This document shows, piece after piece, positions 41,815-53,505 of a stretch of DNA of 64,000 nt (positions are counted from its first letter, which is position 1; every line of letters starts with the position of its first letter). The notes beneath the pieces were generated by a model that made no database searches, was not told the DNA's origin, and saw only the letters and a program-made list of their open reading frames with translations. A program made the position numbers and the translations under genes. Location of the stretch: positions 9,952,873-10,016,872 of the forward strand of contig OY755173.1 in assembly GCA_963576735.1 (NCBI GenBank), given 5' to 3'. This stretch comes from Bedellia somnulentella. Lineage: Eukaryota > Arthropoda > Insecta > Lepidoptera > Bedelliidae.

Positions 41815-42120
41815 ACTCAAAGAACACGCCTTATATCTCCGAATTGGCGTCCTGGCACGAGTGCTAGTTTATCGTCACAATATCAGTTAGAATGAGATAG
41901 TATACGATACTAAGTAAGTGCGTAAGAGATGGCTGTTTTATACCACGCAATATCTAGTTAAAAGGTCGCTTGTACAAGCTATACAGAAATTTCGGCATTT
42001 AGCACAACAGGTTTTCAGAGTGGCAACGTTTAGTTTGGGGAGTGCATTCACGTGATAAGGGAAAGTCATTGATATGACTAAGTACAACTCAGCCATGATG
42101 TATGAATTTACACTGCATTA
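41815..42120 (-). mobile_element. S2 remnant interrupted by a D repeat
   Basis: (GAGTTT)n-type tail at 41815, S2-like CACGCCTTATATCTCCG, then D (41868-41975), then TGGGGAGTGCATTCACGTGA and GACTAAGTACAACTCAGCC of S2. Confidence 0.5.
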
Positions 42121-42447
42121 GGACTATCGCTAATGGGAGAACCTATGATATGACGGTTGATACTGCTACCACTAGATACTTACCTACTCTTCTGAATATT
42201 AGGTGTAATTTTGTACTTGTTGTTCCCACCACCAACTTGTCCACATCTTTGCTTAAAAATTAAAGCATGTGTTAAATAATGATGTTTGCCGTCACTGTCA
42301 ACAAACTTCGTGAAAAAACCACACATATGACTTGACTAGATACATCAAGACAGGCTTGATTCAGGATAGGAGCCAATGCACAGAGTGCCAGAGCCCTTCC
42401 CACTGAGATGTTAAGTTCATTTACACGTGAATATCACTAACAAAGAT
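42121..42447. other. spacer
   Basis: AGCACCAACTTGTCC-like and GACTTGACTAGATACATC stretches may be more S2 decay; not callable. Confidence 0.3.
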
Positions 42448-42491
42448 TATACTTATGCCTGTAATCCCGAAAAAGGGATTCGCAGCTTTTG
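42448..42491 (-). mobile_element. S1 3' fragment, diverged
   Basis: ATACTTATGCCTGTAATCCC then AAAAAGGGATTCGCAGC. Confidence 0.4.
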
Positions 42492-42935
42492 GCAATAAAT
42501 AGCGAATTTGATGATTTCAAGATAGGATAGTGATTAGGTATTTACCGTTTTTTTTTTCAATCTTACCTTTCATAAGTGAAACGTATTTATGGTAAGCGAA
42601 TCTTTAATACAATCTCAAAGGTTGGGTCAAATTGATCAAACCACTTTAATGAGAGCATTATAAGTATTGAAATGAGATTTCGTTTAGTGCTATTTTCCTT
42701 TACTTTCGGTAAGTTTTTCCTGAGCGAAGTTAAATTTAAATGATAGTTAAGAATAAGTTTGATTTTGAAATACAACTCAAATTTAAAAAAAAGAAACCTA
42801 AAGTGGTTTTATGTTCCATACCCTGTCACTTTGATAACATACGGAACTAATGGCACGTCAGGGCTCTTACAAAAAATTGTGAAACAAATAACAAAAACAT
42901 ATCATTTTTAAGACTAAAGGATATAAAGCTATGTA
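42492..42935. other. AT-rich spacer
   Basis: No supported feature. Confidence 0.35.
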
Positions 42936-42951
42936 CACTACATGTACAACT

Positions 42952-43218
42952 TTATGTATTTAACATGGTTGTTAACGGTGAGGGAAAACATCGTGAGGAA
43001 ACGCACATGGCTAAGTTGTACTTAGTCATGTGACAGTGTATTCGTACAAAACGACGATAGGCCTGCCCTCTATCACGTGAGTACACTGTCCATGCGAGAC
43101 GTGGGTACTCTGAACACTTGGTGACAAAGTGATGTGATGTTCAGAAGTATTAGTACCTCTGCCAACCCCCTCGGGAATATTTGGCGTAAACGTTTATGTT
43201 ATGTACATTATGTATGTA
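42952..43218 (+). mobile_element. 5'-truncated S2 with ~14 bp target duplication
   Basis: CTACATGTACAACT lies at 42938-42951 and 43221-43234. Body from TGTATTTAACATGGTTGTTA to GGCGTAAACGTTTATG and TTATG. Head missing. Confidence 0.85.
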
Positions 43219-43234
43219 TACTACATGTACAACT

Positions 43235-44289
43235 AAATAGCAATATTATGAATAAAATTTACCCACAAACTCAACAGATCCTTATGTTAACGTAGTGCTA
43301 AAATGAAAGTGCTCGAGTAACCCTTGAAACAATAAAAGTTTCATGAAACAAAGCTTTTAACTGGAATGTATAAAAAGATAAAACTAGAACTAACCGACCG
43401 ACATTAAAATCCGGAATTTGTTACGTAAAAATGTGCTTGGTCAAAAAGTGCTGGTTTTTTTTTATACGTCTGTTAAATTTGTTACAGTACAAAATGTACC
43501 TCCAAATTATTTAGGAATAAATCATAGGTAAAACAAATAGATTAATGACAATTATATCCATTAATTAACCAAACTTAACGTCTAAAGATGGTCTATAAGA
43601 GATTACTTTAAATGAAAACAGGCACCTGCTAACTCATGTTCAGGAACATAATGTTAATGTTTAATCGTCTACTCCAAAATTTAACTATATTTTTGAAACC
43701 TATGCAAAACATAAACCTACGTATGCAAAGTTTTTTTTGGTATTTATTAATAAATATACATAGTAGATAGTAAACACGAAAATAAAAGACTCTTTTGAAT
43801 ATTTTCCATTCAAAATGAGTAATTGTAAAGTTATGATTTTTTAAAGATTGTTCAACTTTTGTACTTAATGACGTCATCAATCGATAAAATCACGTAGCGA
43901 CATGCAAATGAAGCGAAATATTTTATAAAATGTTGCTGATTGCAAAACATATCACGAATTTGTGATGTCAAATGAAATTATTACGATATTATACTAAACA
44001 AACCTATGATTTTCGATATTTTATTAATAAACTGCAACACCGTATGTCTTTGAAACAACATTGAAGGTCAAACACTATTACAGATTTTAGTTAAAATAAC
44101 AGTCATCTTAGCTTCAATTGATATAATTTCAAGAAAATATTGTTTTTAACCATAATATCTCGAAATGGTTTCGTAATCAGCACCACTTTTGTAAAACTTT
44201 GCATACCGAATTGCCGCATAAACATGAGAAGGGCCAAGCCAAAAGTTACATAAAAAAAAGGAAAACTCAAAACTGTTTTAAATCGGATG
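43235..44289. other. AT-rich region, nothing recognised
   Basis: No supported feature in ~1 kb. Confidence 0.45.
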
Positions 44290-44425
44290 GATATATAAAA
44301 CCAGAACGCAGATCAAGTTATTTCTAAAGCAAGTTCTATAATGACTTGTTGCACGGGATACTATACCCTGTAATCTCTCTCATCTAGTATTTGTAATCAT
44401 CTCCACTAGACCAAGGACTACGTCA
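44290..44425 (-). mobile_element. C repeat remnant
   Basis: AGATCAAGTTATTTCTAAAG, GACTTGTTGCACGGGATACT and CTAGACCAAGGACTACGTC follow the C copy at 38870-39062. Confidence 0.45.
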
Positions 44426-45065
44426 TCATAATAAAATAATAATAAAATAAAACTGAAAAATTAAACTTTAAACGCTTCTTTTTCTCGAAATAATAATTTG
44501 GTATCATCAATCTTCCAAACATAAATCAGTATCAAAAAGCTCACCAACTCAACAAAGGAAAGAGGCGGGACTACTTCCATTTGATGGATATCACTGCAAT
44601 ATAAATTACATTTGAAAAATACGTTTGCTGTAAAAACACTGACATTATATCTTTTATCGGAAAACCTTATCTAAAACGCAATGACTGGTTTCTATTTATA
44701 AAGCTTAGTAGAAGATAGATGTGCTATAATCTATTTTTAACACACAAGCACATAAAATTTACTTCACTAAATTTAGTCCAAAATTGTGTCTTTTTCATCA
44801 TTATTCAATAGCGCGATAATTTAGGTACAATGTTTCTTAACTCAACTTTCAAAATCTGTTGAATGTATCCGAGCGATTTCACTCAGATTATTTATTTAAT
44901 AGGTACACAAACAGCATTATATTATAACAAACATTTTCTTTTATGAAAAAACATTGATTCAGATTATACCAAGCCTCGAAACAAAGGAGATTAATAAATG
45001 GACTTTAGAAAAAATGGCTGTGTTTCACATGCGAAAAAATGGCTGTATTGAAATGCTACTTATTT
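44426..45065. other. AT-rich spacer
   Basis: No supported feature. Confidence 0.4.
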
Positions 45066-45145
45066 ATTACGGTCTTAATCCCTAAAAGAGGTAGCTGGAG
45101 GTGAGGAATAAAAACTTTTTAACCATTACGTAGGTGTCGATAAAA
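45066..45145 (-). mobile_element. possible S1 3' remnant
   Basis: ACGGTCTTAATCCCTAAAAG then AGGTAGCTGGAGGTGAGG. Weak. Confidence 0.3.
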
Positions 45146-45943
45146 AACACATACGATTTAAATCTGATTCCCAGGGGCGTAGCTACCGCCGTATCTGCCG
45201 TATCAATACGGAACCCCTGTGCCACAAAGGACCCCTGCGTTATTAAAATTTAATAATAGTTATCTTTTAACTCATTAGGTTTTTAATTTATAATTGATTT
45301 AAAATATACTTTCCGGCACAAAAAGGCAAGAGGAGTGTACATTTTATATGGCTTATTAAAAAATGATACAGATATATAAATACACCTTTTAATTGTAAGC
45401 CAACCTTATTTTTCGTTTGTCAAAAATATTTTCCTTTTCTAAGAGTTTTTATCGATATCACATAAATAAATAGTGAGGGAACAAATCGTGAGAATACTTA
45501 CATGGCGAAGTTTATCAATAGTTCATCATTTGGCACCGTATCAAAATCATTGTATGTGTTTACTAAGAAAACAAAATTATAGTGCTAAGAAATTTACTTA
45601 AAGAGTCAGATTAACCAGTATCTTCAAAGCAAGGAAGCTATGTATATTATTTGATTTGTAACAAATAAAAAATGTACTGTTTCAGTATAAAGTGTTTATC
45701 AAACTGTAAGAGCTCAGCGAAATCTTCCTATCCGCTATTTCCAAAGTTTCCTATTTTACTCTGTTCTCGAGCTATCAGAACTTTGACGAGAAAGTCGTTA
45801 ACGGAGGCGGACGAACTTCCGACAAGTTTTTTAAGTCACTATTTCAGCTAAAGGCAAATTACCTTCAGCTAACAAGCTAATTGTTTTGTTTTAAAGTTAA
45901 ATAAAATATTATAATATAAAAAAAATATTTTTAGGTATTTATA
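45146..45943. other. AT-rich region, nothing recognised
   Basis: CAGGGGCGTAGCTACCGCCG at 45173 is an isolated GC-rich islet. No gene. Confidence 0.4.
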
Positions 45944-46283
45944 TCAGGTAGGACGCTGCTTATCGTACAGACGAGGGGGTTCAAATCCCTGGTCGGGCCT
46001 ACATTAATTTATTATTTCTAAAGTCATATTCATGGTTAATTTATCGGTGTATAGTTAACGGTGAGGGAAAACATCGTGAGGAAACCGACATGGCTAAGTT
46101 GTACTTAGTCACAACGTGACAGTATGTTACTACAAAACGGCGAAAGGCCTGCCCACTATCATATAAGTACACTGTCGAAGCAATACATGGGTATTCTGAA
46201 GACCAGGGGACAATGTCAGATGATGTTTAGAAATATAAGTGCCTCTGCCAACTCCTTGGGGGATATACGACATGAACGTTTGA
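45944..46283 (+). mobile_element. S2 copy, diverged
   Basis: Head GGTAGGACGCTGCTTATCGT and GGGTTCAAATCCCTGG, body to GACATGAACGTTTGAG. Box A is damaged. Confidence 0.82.
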
Positions 46284-46352
46284 GTATTCATCTCTTACGC
46301 ACTTACTTAGTATCGTATATTGCCATCTCATTCTAACCGTTATCGTGTCGAT
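46284..46352 (-). repeat. D repeat fragment, LINE target
   Basis: CATCTCTTACGCACTTACTT and GCCATCTCATTCTAACCGTT. The LINE inserted at its end. Confidence 0.6.
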
Positions 46353-47170
46353 ATAATAATAATAATAATATTCTTTATTTCGCACAACAAGGTACATAAC
46401 ATACAACATACAATGGTTAGTAAGAAGACTTAAGACTATTTTTAGTAAACTATAAGTATGATACAAAAAAAAAGACAATAAAAAAAAAATACAACACAAT
46501 TAGAAAAAAAAACAACACAATTAAAAATTTATAACAAGCAATAATTATTTACATTATAAACAAACAGGCTACCTGATATTATGCACAATGCTAACAGACA
46601 CACGGACTAGAACTTCCTTTGAGGACGTTTAACTGGGGCGTGCATTTTCATCCAGTGCTCCTGAAGGGTGCCCTGGATTCGGTCCGCCACGGTCCTCAGG
46701 AGGCTGTTGTTGCTGTCGCGCACCCGCCGCCACAGGGATGCCGTCCGCTTGCGCAGGATGGTGGCGAAGCCGTCCGTGCGCGCTTCGGCAAACATACCGG
46801 AGGCGCTGCAGTAGCGCGGCAGCCCCAACAGCATCCTGAAGCCGTTATTATACTGGACGCGAAGGGCGCTGAGAGCCCCCTGTGTGCAGCCGGCCCACAG
46901 GCTGCAAGTGTACAGTGACTGACAGTATAATTTAAAAAGTGTCACCTTAACATCTTTTGTACACCTAGCAAACCTGCGAACCAACATATTACACCGGACT
47001 GCCAGCGCCCTCCGCTCCCTTTCCACATCCTCATCATCTTTCAGGCCTTCAGTGACCCAGTGTCCTAAATATTTGACCTTTGACACTCGCTTGAGTGCCA
47101 AGCCTCCAAGCACAACATTTGGCGAGTTGTAGGTTTTACAGCCTGCCTTAAAAACTAACAATTCACTCTA

Positions 47171-47354
47171 AGGCTGCCTGTCCATTTAAGCGGAGCGATG
47201 CGGCGGAGCGGAGAAACGGACAAATATTAGCCAATAGTATTGCACAAAAAGGACACTCCTGCAGCGGAGCGGAATTTTTGTGCAATACTATTGGCTAATA
47301 TTTGTCCGTTTCTCCGCTCCGCCGCATCGCTCCGCTTAAATGGACAGGCAGCCT
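47171..47354. mobile_element. M3 palindromic MITE, copy 2, inside RT ORF
   Basis: Same ~80 bp perfect inverted arms as 18384-18577; the 20 bp centre differs (CTCCTGCAGCGGAGC). TA flanks both sides (47169-47170, 47355-47356). Confidence 0.93.
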
Positions 47355-48530
47355 TAGTGGGGTTATACTTCAGACCGTGTGCCTCAACATAGCCCTCACA
47401 CTTTTTTAAAAGTACCCTTAGCCCTCTTATCGATGGGCTCAGCAGCACCATGTCATCGGCGTAGCTAATGTTGTTAATCATAGTTTCACCAACAGAGCAG
47501 CCCATCATGGTGCTGCTGAGCTCACCGATCAGTCGGTTTATATACAGCGAAAATAGCGTAGTCGACGTGACTCCACCCTGTCGAACGCCACAATCCAGGG
47601 AATAAGAAGACGACAGAGACCCCGCCCACCTGACGTTATTAGTCTGGTTTTTATACCAGAACTGCAAGAGTAGTATAAGTTCTACTGGGAGGGTGGTCTC
47701 GTGTCTCAGCTTATCCCACAACCTCTCATATGACACAAGGTCGAAAGCTTTGAAAAGGTCGAGGAAGCAGGCGAAGACAGGCGTCCGCCTGTCAGTGTAA
47801 TGCTGGACGGTATGCTTGAGACACGCTATGGCCGACTCGGTCGATAGACCGGGTCTAAACCCGAATTGAGCGTCATGCAGCTTCGTATGCTTTCTAAGCC
47901 GTTGGTCAAGCAGACAATCCAGCACCGTACCAACAATTGTAGCAAGGGAGATAGGCCGATAGTTGCTAATGCTCGCTACATCACCCGTCCTGTTCTTCAC
48001 AACCGGGACAACAACAGTACGCATCAACGGCTCAGGCAAGTACGAGTGTCTCAGTCCTGCCGTGAACAACAGGGCCAGTACCCTAGCTAAATGCACACTA
48101 CCATATTTAAGGTGCTCGACACTAAGCATGTCATGCCCCGGTGACTTACCCTGAGTCATGCCGCTAATGACCTGGGCTACCTCCTTAGCCGAGAACCGGC
48201 TAAGGGGCACCGTTTGATCGACTACTAGATCATTAGAAGAACTCGCAACCGCGACAGAATGGGGAACGACTTTGAAATGAGCTTTGAACAATTCCGCTAT
48301 CTGTGACGGTTCCCCCACCCCTTCTATATTCGCGGGTAAGCTAGACGCAGGATTTACTTTTTTAGCTGCCCTCCAAAAAGCTGAAAACTTTTTTCCCGAG
48401 TGGTGCGACGCTATTATATCCATTCTGATTTGCTCAGCGTTATTTTGGCACCACTTAAGTTTCAATTTAAAAAAATTACGAGTTTCACGCATTCTATCAT
48501 AAGCCGGCCCTGAGGTAGGTTTACCGTGAG

Positions 48531-49630
48531 TAGGGTGTGCAATCTTGCAGCAAAATCCCAATCTCGGTATTTGCAAGATTCCAGGGACTAATCTTGCAAG
48601 ATCTCAGTATTTTGCGAGATCTCGCAAACTACTAGTTATTTTGAAAATATCTTCTTAAAAAACATAAAATGTCTAAAGTGCTATCTGCCAACTGGTTTCG
48701 GATATTGCGAGCCATATACCCAGCAGCAGACAAAGCCCGTTCAGCCTCAACACTTGATGGTACCAATGATGACAAGCATTTGTACACCAGCTGCAAACGC
48801 TGCTCTTTAGCCCCGCCTGATTCAAAGAAGATATTTTTCATTAATTTTATATAAATTATTCGAATCTCAAGAAATCCGCATAAAAATGCTTGATCCCTAG
48901 AAACTTTTGATGTGTGTAATTCTTAATTCTGCATCTAAAGAAAGACTTGTGCTTGCAACTGTTGATAGAGGCATGTTTCCCTCACCATCTTCAATAAAAG
49001 CTATATCTGTAGGCATAATCGTCCAATCAGCTTTTAAATTTCTTTACATGAGCCACCTAAAATCCTCATCATATTGGGCAGAATCTCTTAAATAATACAA
49101 AGCTGTCATATTTGTTCGCCGCTCACGGGTGCGAGTCTTCATAGCATCAGCCAGCTTTTGTGCTATTGGCGTTGTAAGGTTTTCCAACTTTCTACCATGA
49201 AGCGCAAAGTATTTCAGCGGTGATAAAATCTGAATCTCTACGACACAATACTTTAACTGCCAATTTGATGGGTTAGAGCACATGTTCTATGTCGACCGAA
49301 GCCTCATATTCTTCTAAGAAAGCCTAATTGGGGTGCGTGCCAAGATTGACATTTATTAAATCCTTGCTAACTAAAGTCTTTAATTTGTTAAATCTGGAAA
49401 TCCTATCTGCGAGACTGAACCAGTGAGTTTCGCAGTCGAGCACTAACTGCATGTTTTTGCCAAACTCCGCTGACCGTGGAAATGCAATGCTAGAATGGAC
49501 AATGTATACATTGCCTAATCTTGCAAATCTTGCGAGATCTCGCATGATTTTGGATGCAAGATTGATCTTGCAAAATAAGTGCAAGATCTCGGTATTTCGA
49601 GATCTCGCAATACCGAGATTGCACTCCCTA
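48531..49630 (-). mobile_element. hAT transposon with 8 bp target duplication
   Basis: ACCGTGAG at 48523-48530 and 49631-49638. Ends TAGGGTGTGCAATCTTGC and, inverted, TAGGGAGTGCAATCTCGG. Just inside both ends are many AGATCTCG and CTTGCAAGATC motifs, probable transposase binding sites. 1.1 kb long, so internally deleted relative to autonomous hATs. Confidence 0.95.
48632..49584 (-). pseudogene. hAT transposase, broken
   Basis: Minus-strand pieces in order: LVLDCETHWFSLADRISRF (49324-49584), YFALHGRKLENLTTPIAQKL and RTNMTALYYLRD (49044-49283), and the dimerisation region SSVEAERALSAAGYMARNIR...LCFLRRYF (48632-48841). Frames differ, and the N-terminal zinc finger and first catalytic residues are absent. 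The last block is the diagnostic hAT C-terminal domain. Confidence 0.88.
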
Positions 49631-49856
49631 ACCGTGAGAGACCCATTCTAGAAAACTGCGCCGAGCTTCCCCGTGGGACGCACTGACATGTTTGTTCCAG
49701 CCTAACACAAAATTTCTCTTGCGCACATGCTTTACAGTATTATGATGACTATACACTGCCGCTTCGGTAAGGATATTAATTAAAGACTCATACATATTAT
49801 CTAATACTATCCTATGGTTTAAATTATTACACATAGTATCACAACAAGATATAATA

Positions 49857-49935
49857 GGCTGCCCGGCTAGTACGAACGCTGTTTAAACTACTTATCGCGT
49901 GGGATAAAACAGCCATCCCTTACGCGCTCTGCTTT
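49857..49935 (-). repeat. D repeat fragment
   Basis: CGGCTAGTACGAACGCTG, TTATCGCGTGGGATAAAACAG, CCATCCCTTACGCGC. Confidence 0.55.
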
Positions 49936-50302
49936 ACATTTCTACACATATTTTAATTTCACTTTTAAATTTTGGTCAAAAACCTCAATCGGTTTCAAAT
50001 AATAAATTACGCCAAGATATTATCTGTATCTATGGGTGATGCTAAACTTTGAGTTGAATATCGTTTAATCGACACGTTTTCCCTATGTGAACATTTTTAG
50101 TTTCTGTTTAACTCAAGTATAAGCGTGTAAGTTATAATCGGATTGCTGTAAGCTATGGCTGGCTTTAAAGCTGCTTAATTAATGGATACAAGGATAGACA
50201 GAGATGCGAATATATAATCTCCCAAGTTAGCAAACCATTCTGTGAAAAATCTGGCGGGTTTGTTTGACTTATTCCTTTAAACATTTACATTTTAAATCTC
50301 GA
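49936..50302. other. AT-rich spacer
   Basis: No supported feature. Confidence 0.35.
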
Positions 50303-50610
50303 CCGTAATAGCTCAGTGGATCGAACACCCCCCTATCATATAGCGTATGGTCAAATCCCGGGTCCGTCCTTCACCAATTTATCTTTTCAAAGTTACTTTA
50401 TCATGGTTGCTAACGCTCTGAGGAAGAAAATAATTAAGAAGCCCACGTGGCTAAGTAGAACTTTACGAGAGTGAGTGAGAGTGCGTTCATGAGTGAAATG
50501 GGGAGGCCTGCCCCTTATTAGGGGAGTTTACTGTCCACACAAAATGTGAGTACTCGGAACACCAGGTGACTATGTCACGTCACGTGATGTTCAAAAGTAT
50601 AAGTATATAT
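50303..50610 (+). mobile_element. S2, 3' end lost
   Basis: Head CCGTAATAGCTCAGTGGATC (box A) and GGTCAAATCCCGGG (box B). Body diverged; ends at GATGTTCAAAAGTATAAGTA. Confidence 0.82.
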
Positions 50611-51358
50611 TAGACTTGATCGTATGAGCCTTTGAATTTCAAATCTCATAGAATCAATGGACGTTCTTTTGATATTAAGAAAAAAACAAATTTAATTGAT
50701 TCGCTAACTGAAATATATTGCGAGTAGCCCAAACGTACACACTTTTCCCTCTAAGTCAATCACCTTTTAAAAGCTACTGAAGTATACGTCCGAATAGAAT
50801 ATGACCCTAGACTATTTTTTACCTTCAGCTCTTGAAAACTATAGTAACGGACCGAAATCAATTTTTCAAGCACCATTCGTTATCTGTTCACTCACATAAA
50901 TTTGACCTAAGTTATATTCGAGTCAGCATTACTCAATATTCAGAGCTAAAATTAATGTTTAACCGAAGAAAATGCTTCAAAAAGTTAATATATTGTAATG
51001 GTCCATTTGTTGAATTTAATTTATCTATCTTTCGTAATATCATAAAGAAGAAACGTATTTTTTATGTAAGCAACCAATAGGCTTTGAATCCACCCAATCC
51101 AGAGGTGCCATGGGCAACATATCATCGCGCATATTTCACAAGCGATGAGTAAGAAAGACTGAAAAACCTAAGTTATTAAAAATACCACTATTCTAAAATG
51201 ATGGGGTTTTCCACTAGCATTAAATAAATATTAATGTATGTTATTTAGGTGTGTAAAGAAAAGACGTTTCAACAAAGTACAAAGAAAACGACCAAATAAA
51301 AGGACATCACTACCCGAGTAATAGAACTTCATTTATATTCTTTCAAGCCGTTTCTCAG
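50611..51358. other. AT-rich region, nothing recognised
   Basis: No supported feature; an 82-codon frame at 50832-51080 is unrecognised. Confidence 0.4.
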
Positions 51359-51586
51359 TAGCTGTGTAGTGTCGGCTTAGAATAGGACTACCCCATTTCT
51401 TTCCGTGGGAGTTCGTAAGAGGCGACTAAGCGTATCGGGGCTTTTCAGCGTTTTTTGATCAAAATCCTTTACTTTACAATCTTTTCCCTTCTCAACTTCC
51501 AAAAGTGGCTGAGAAATTTCTTATTCCGAAGCCCTGATTTAATTATACAGAAGATTTATAGCCGTGAGTATATATGTATGTATGTA
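51359..51586 (+). mobile_element. S1 copy
   Basis: AGCTGTGTAGTGTCGGCTTA to GCCGTGAGTATATATGTATG. Small internal deletions around the GATGCGGTTGG block. Confidence 0.85.
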
Positions 51587-51593
51587 AAGATCA

Positions 51594-51911
51594 TAAAAAG
51601 GATACAGTTTATAAGTTCACCTTGTTACTAAACAATTGAAAGGAGCGTTTTCCGCTAAATTCATCTTGGGACATGAATCTTTTAAACAATAAGAGCTCAC
51701 CAGTCACTCTTAATGACTAATAAAAGCTGTTATGAGCTGTTTTAATAAGAATTCAAAGGTAATCCAGTTATAACCATAATGTTTACTAACAATTAATTAG
51801 GTCAATTTATGTGAGCGTTCATACTGTCCGTGTTAAATTGATTTTATAATCAAGAACAAATGTGAATCTTTTATCGTGAACACTACATACATACACACTA
51901 CTACTCATCTA
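51594..51911. other. AT-rich spacer
   Basis: No supported feature. Confidence 0.35.
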
Positions 51912-51950
51912 CATGAATATATATATAATCATGGCTATAAATCCCTATAG
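51912..51950 (-). mobile_element. S1 3' stub
   Basis: ATAATCATGGCTATAAATCC, abutting a plus-strand S1 head to tail. Confidence 0.5.
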
Positions 51951-52440
51951 GCAAAGCTGCGTAGTATCGGCTTAGAATAGTACTACCCCATTTCTGCCCG
52001 AGAGTGATCGTTAGAGGTGACTAAGGGTGTTGGGGCTTTTTAAGTGATTTTTGGGCGATGCGTTGGAGATCCAATACTAAAACCTTGATTTTACACTTTT
52101 TCCCCACAAAACTTCCAATACAGCTGTGATAGTCCAATGGGTAGAACGACCGCCCGTCAATACAGACAGGCGTGAGTTCAAATCCCGGCTCGGGTCTTAC
52201 AAATTTGTCTTTTCAAGACATATGTGTGGTTAATTTATCATGGTTATCACCAATAAAGGTGAGGGGTAACATCGTGAGAAAACCCACATGGTTAAGTTGT
52301 ACTTGGTAAATGGCAGTATATTCGTACCAAATGGCGATAAGCCTGCCCCCTTTACGTGAGTACACTGTTCAAGCAAAACGAAAGATATAAGGCGTGAACG
52401 TTTGAGTCTTGAGTAAACATCCAAAAGTGGCTGAAAAATT
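51951..52440 (+). mobile_element. S1 split by S2
   Basis: AGCTGCGTAGTATCGGCTTA starts it; halves 51951-52118 and 52417-52440 rejoin at CTTCCAAAAGTGGCTG. 3' third lost. Confidence 0.82.
52119..52416 (+). mobile_element. S2 with tRNA head inside S1
   Basis: Head CTGTGATAGTCCAATGGGTA (box A) and TGAGTTCAAATCCCGG (box B). Ends GGCGTGAACGTTTGAG. ACTTCCAA and ACATCCAA flank it. Confidence 0.85.
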
Positions 52441-53324
52441 GTTTAAATAAATAATCAATTAATTGGCTAAACAATTACATATTTTAATCACCGTCGGGTT
52501 TTTCAATTATTAACAGTAACAATTATTAATTTTGACTACTCCTCACTCGCTTTAAGGTTTCCAAACCAAAAATTTAAAACAGGACCCCATAACTAAGACT
52601 TTGATGTATTTCCGTCTGCCTGTTTATTATATTAACGGCCTGGATCTCATGAAGTACTATAGTCAGATACTAAGTTGAAATTTTCACACATTATGATTTT
52701 TTTTGCTACTCCAATAAATAATATGAATAAGATAAATGTTAAATTGGGTTTCATACAGCTTATTTTAACCAATGCTCGGTTTTTCCCAATAATACAAGCA
52801 GCGATACGGTTATTCTCATTAGGGGAGCAACAGACGGACTTGAAACGTTCACAAAAATGGAAAGGAAATTATAAAAATTAAACTTACAAATAAAAATAAA
52901 ATAAAATAGGGAAGCTCATTATAAAGAGCTTTATTTATTGTGGAACCCTAGTTAAGTGAGTGAGCCGACTTGCACTTGACCAGTTCTCTTGATTGTTACT
53001 CGTGATCAAACTTCATGAATTTTTTAAAAGTAGGTTTCACAACGATAATTTATTTAAATATAAACAAATAAAATAAAATGCTCATTTATTTCAAAATAAA
53101 AAACATTAATCTTTGTTTTTTAATGTCAAATTGTAACTTAATGGTAAGTTAAAATATATTTCTACTTCAAATTCGGAAGGTGTTTAGTTGTGAGAAGAAC
53201 CCGTAGGAAACTCATCAATACACATCTTTTTTACTTCCATTACAATTTTGTTGTTAGCCCGGAAACATCCTGCACAGATCCCTACAGAACATACATAATA
53301 TCTAATACAGGCTAATATTGTTGG
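52441..53324. other. AT-rich region, nothing recognised
   Basis: No supported feature. Confidence 0.4.
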
Positions 53325-53505
53325 TATCCGCGTACACATATTCATGACTACAATACCAAAGAGGGCGAGGCCAAAGCTATATTGCTCGTGAAAGGATAAA
53401 TAGCAAACTAACGTCGCAACCAAAACACTTTTGTTTCAAAGATCCAGATTCCTTAGCCGTCTCGTATTTATCAAAATCCATTCAGTAGTGTTATTCAATG
53501 TTATA
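53325..53505 (-). mobile_element. possible S1, strongly diverged
   Basis: CATATTCATGACTACAATAC, AGAGGGCGAGGCCAAAGC, TTAGCCGTCTCGTATTTATC and GTAGTGTTATTC keep S1 order. Confidence 0.3.

Larger units (their letters stand above)
46607..49834 (-). pseudogene. LINE ORF2, reverse transcriptase, interrupted twice
   Basis: Three minus-strand blocks. 49834-49639: endonuclease-RT linker, ending ARRSFLEWVSHG. 48522-47357: linker and reverse transcriptase, with motifs FACFLDLFKAFDLVSYERLW (A), DCGVRQGGVTSTTLFSLYIN (B) and NISYADDMVLLSPS (C). 47168-46607: C-terminal domain, SELLVFKAG to KRPQRKF and stop. Blocks meet as SHG/KPTSG across the hAT and NPTK/SELLV across the MITE. All three RT aspartates (A and C) are present, but the 5' endonuclease is missing. 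CR1 versus another Jockey-group clade is not resolved. Confidence 0.9.
46359..49847 (-). mobile_element. 5'-truncated CR1/Jockey-group LINE with two nested transposons
   Basis: GATATAATA flanks at 46350-46358 and 49848-49856. On the minus strand the order is ORF2 (middle to C-terminus), 3' UTR, GCGAAATAAAGAATATT and (ATT)n. An M3 MITE (47171-47354) and a hAT element (48531-49630) interrupt the ORF. Without them the coding sequence would be nearly continuous, so both hit a fairly intact copy. Confidence 0.88.

Noticed and set aside
46619..46918. 99-codon plus frame opposite the LINE C-terminus
   Set aside because: Antisense shadow of the LINE ORF.
46284..49935. One D repeat simply split by the LINE
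   Set aside because: The two D pieces do not join into a single continuous D copy; more likely two fragments.
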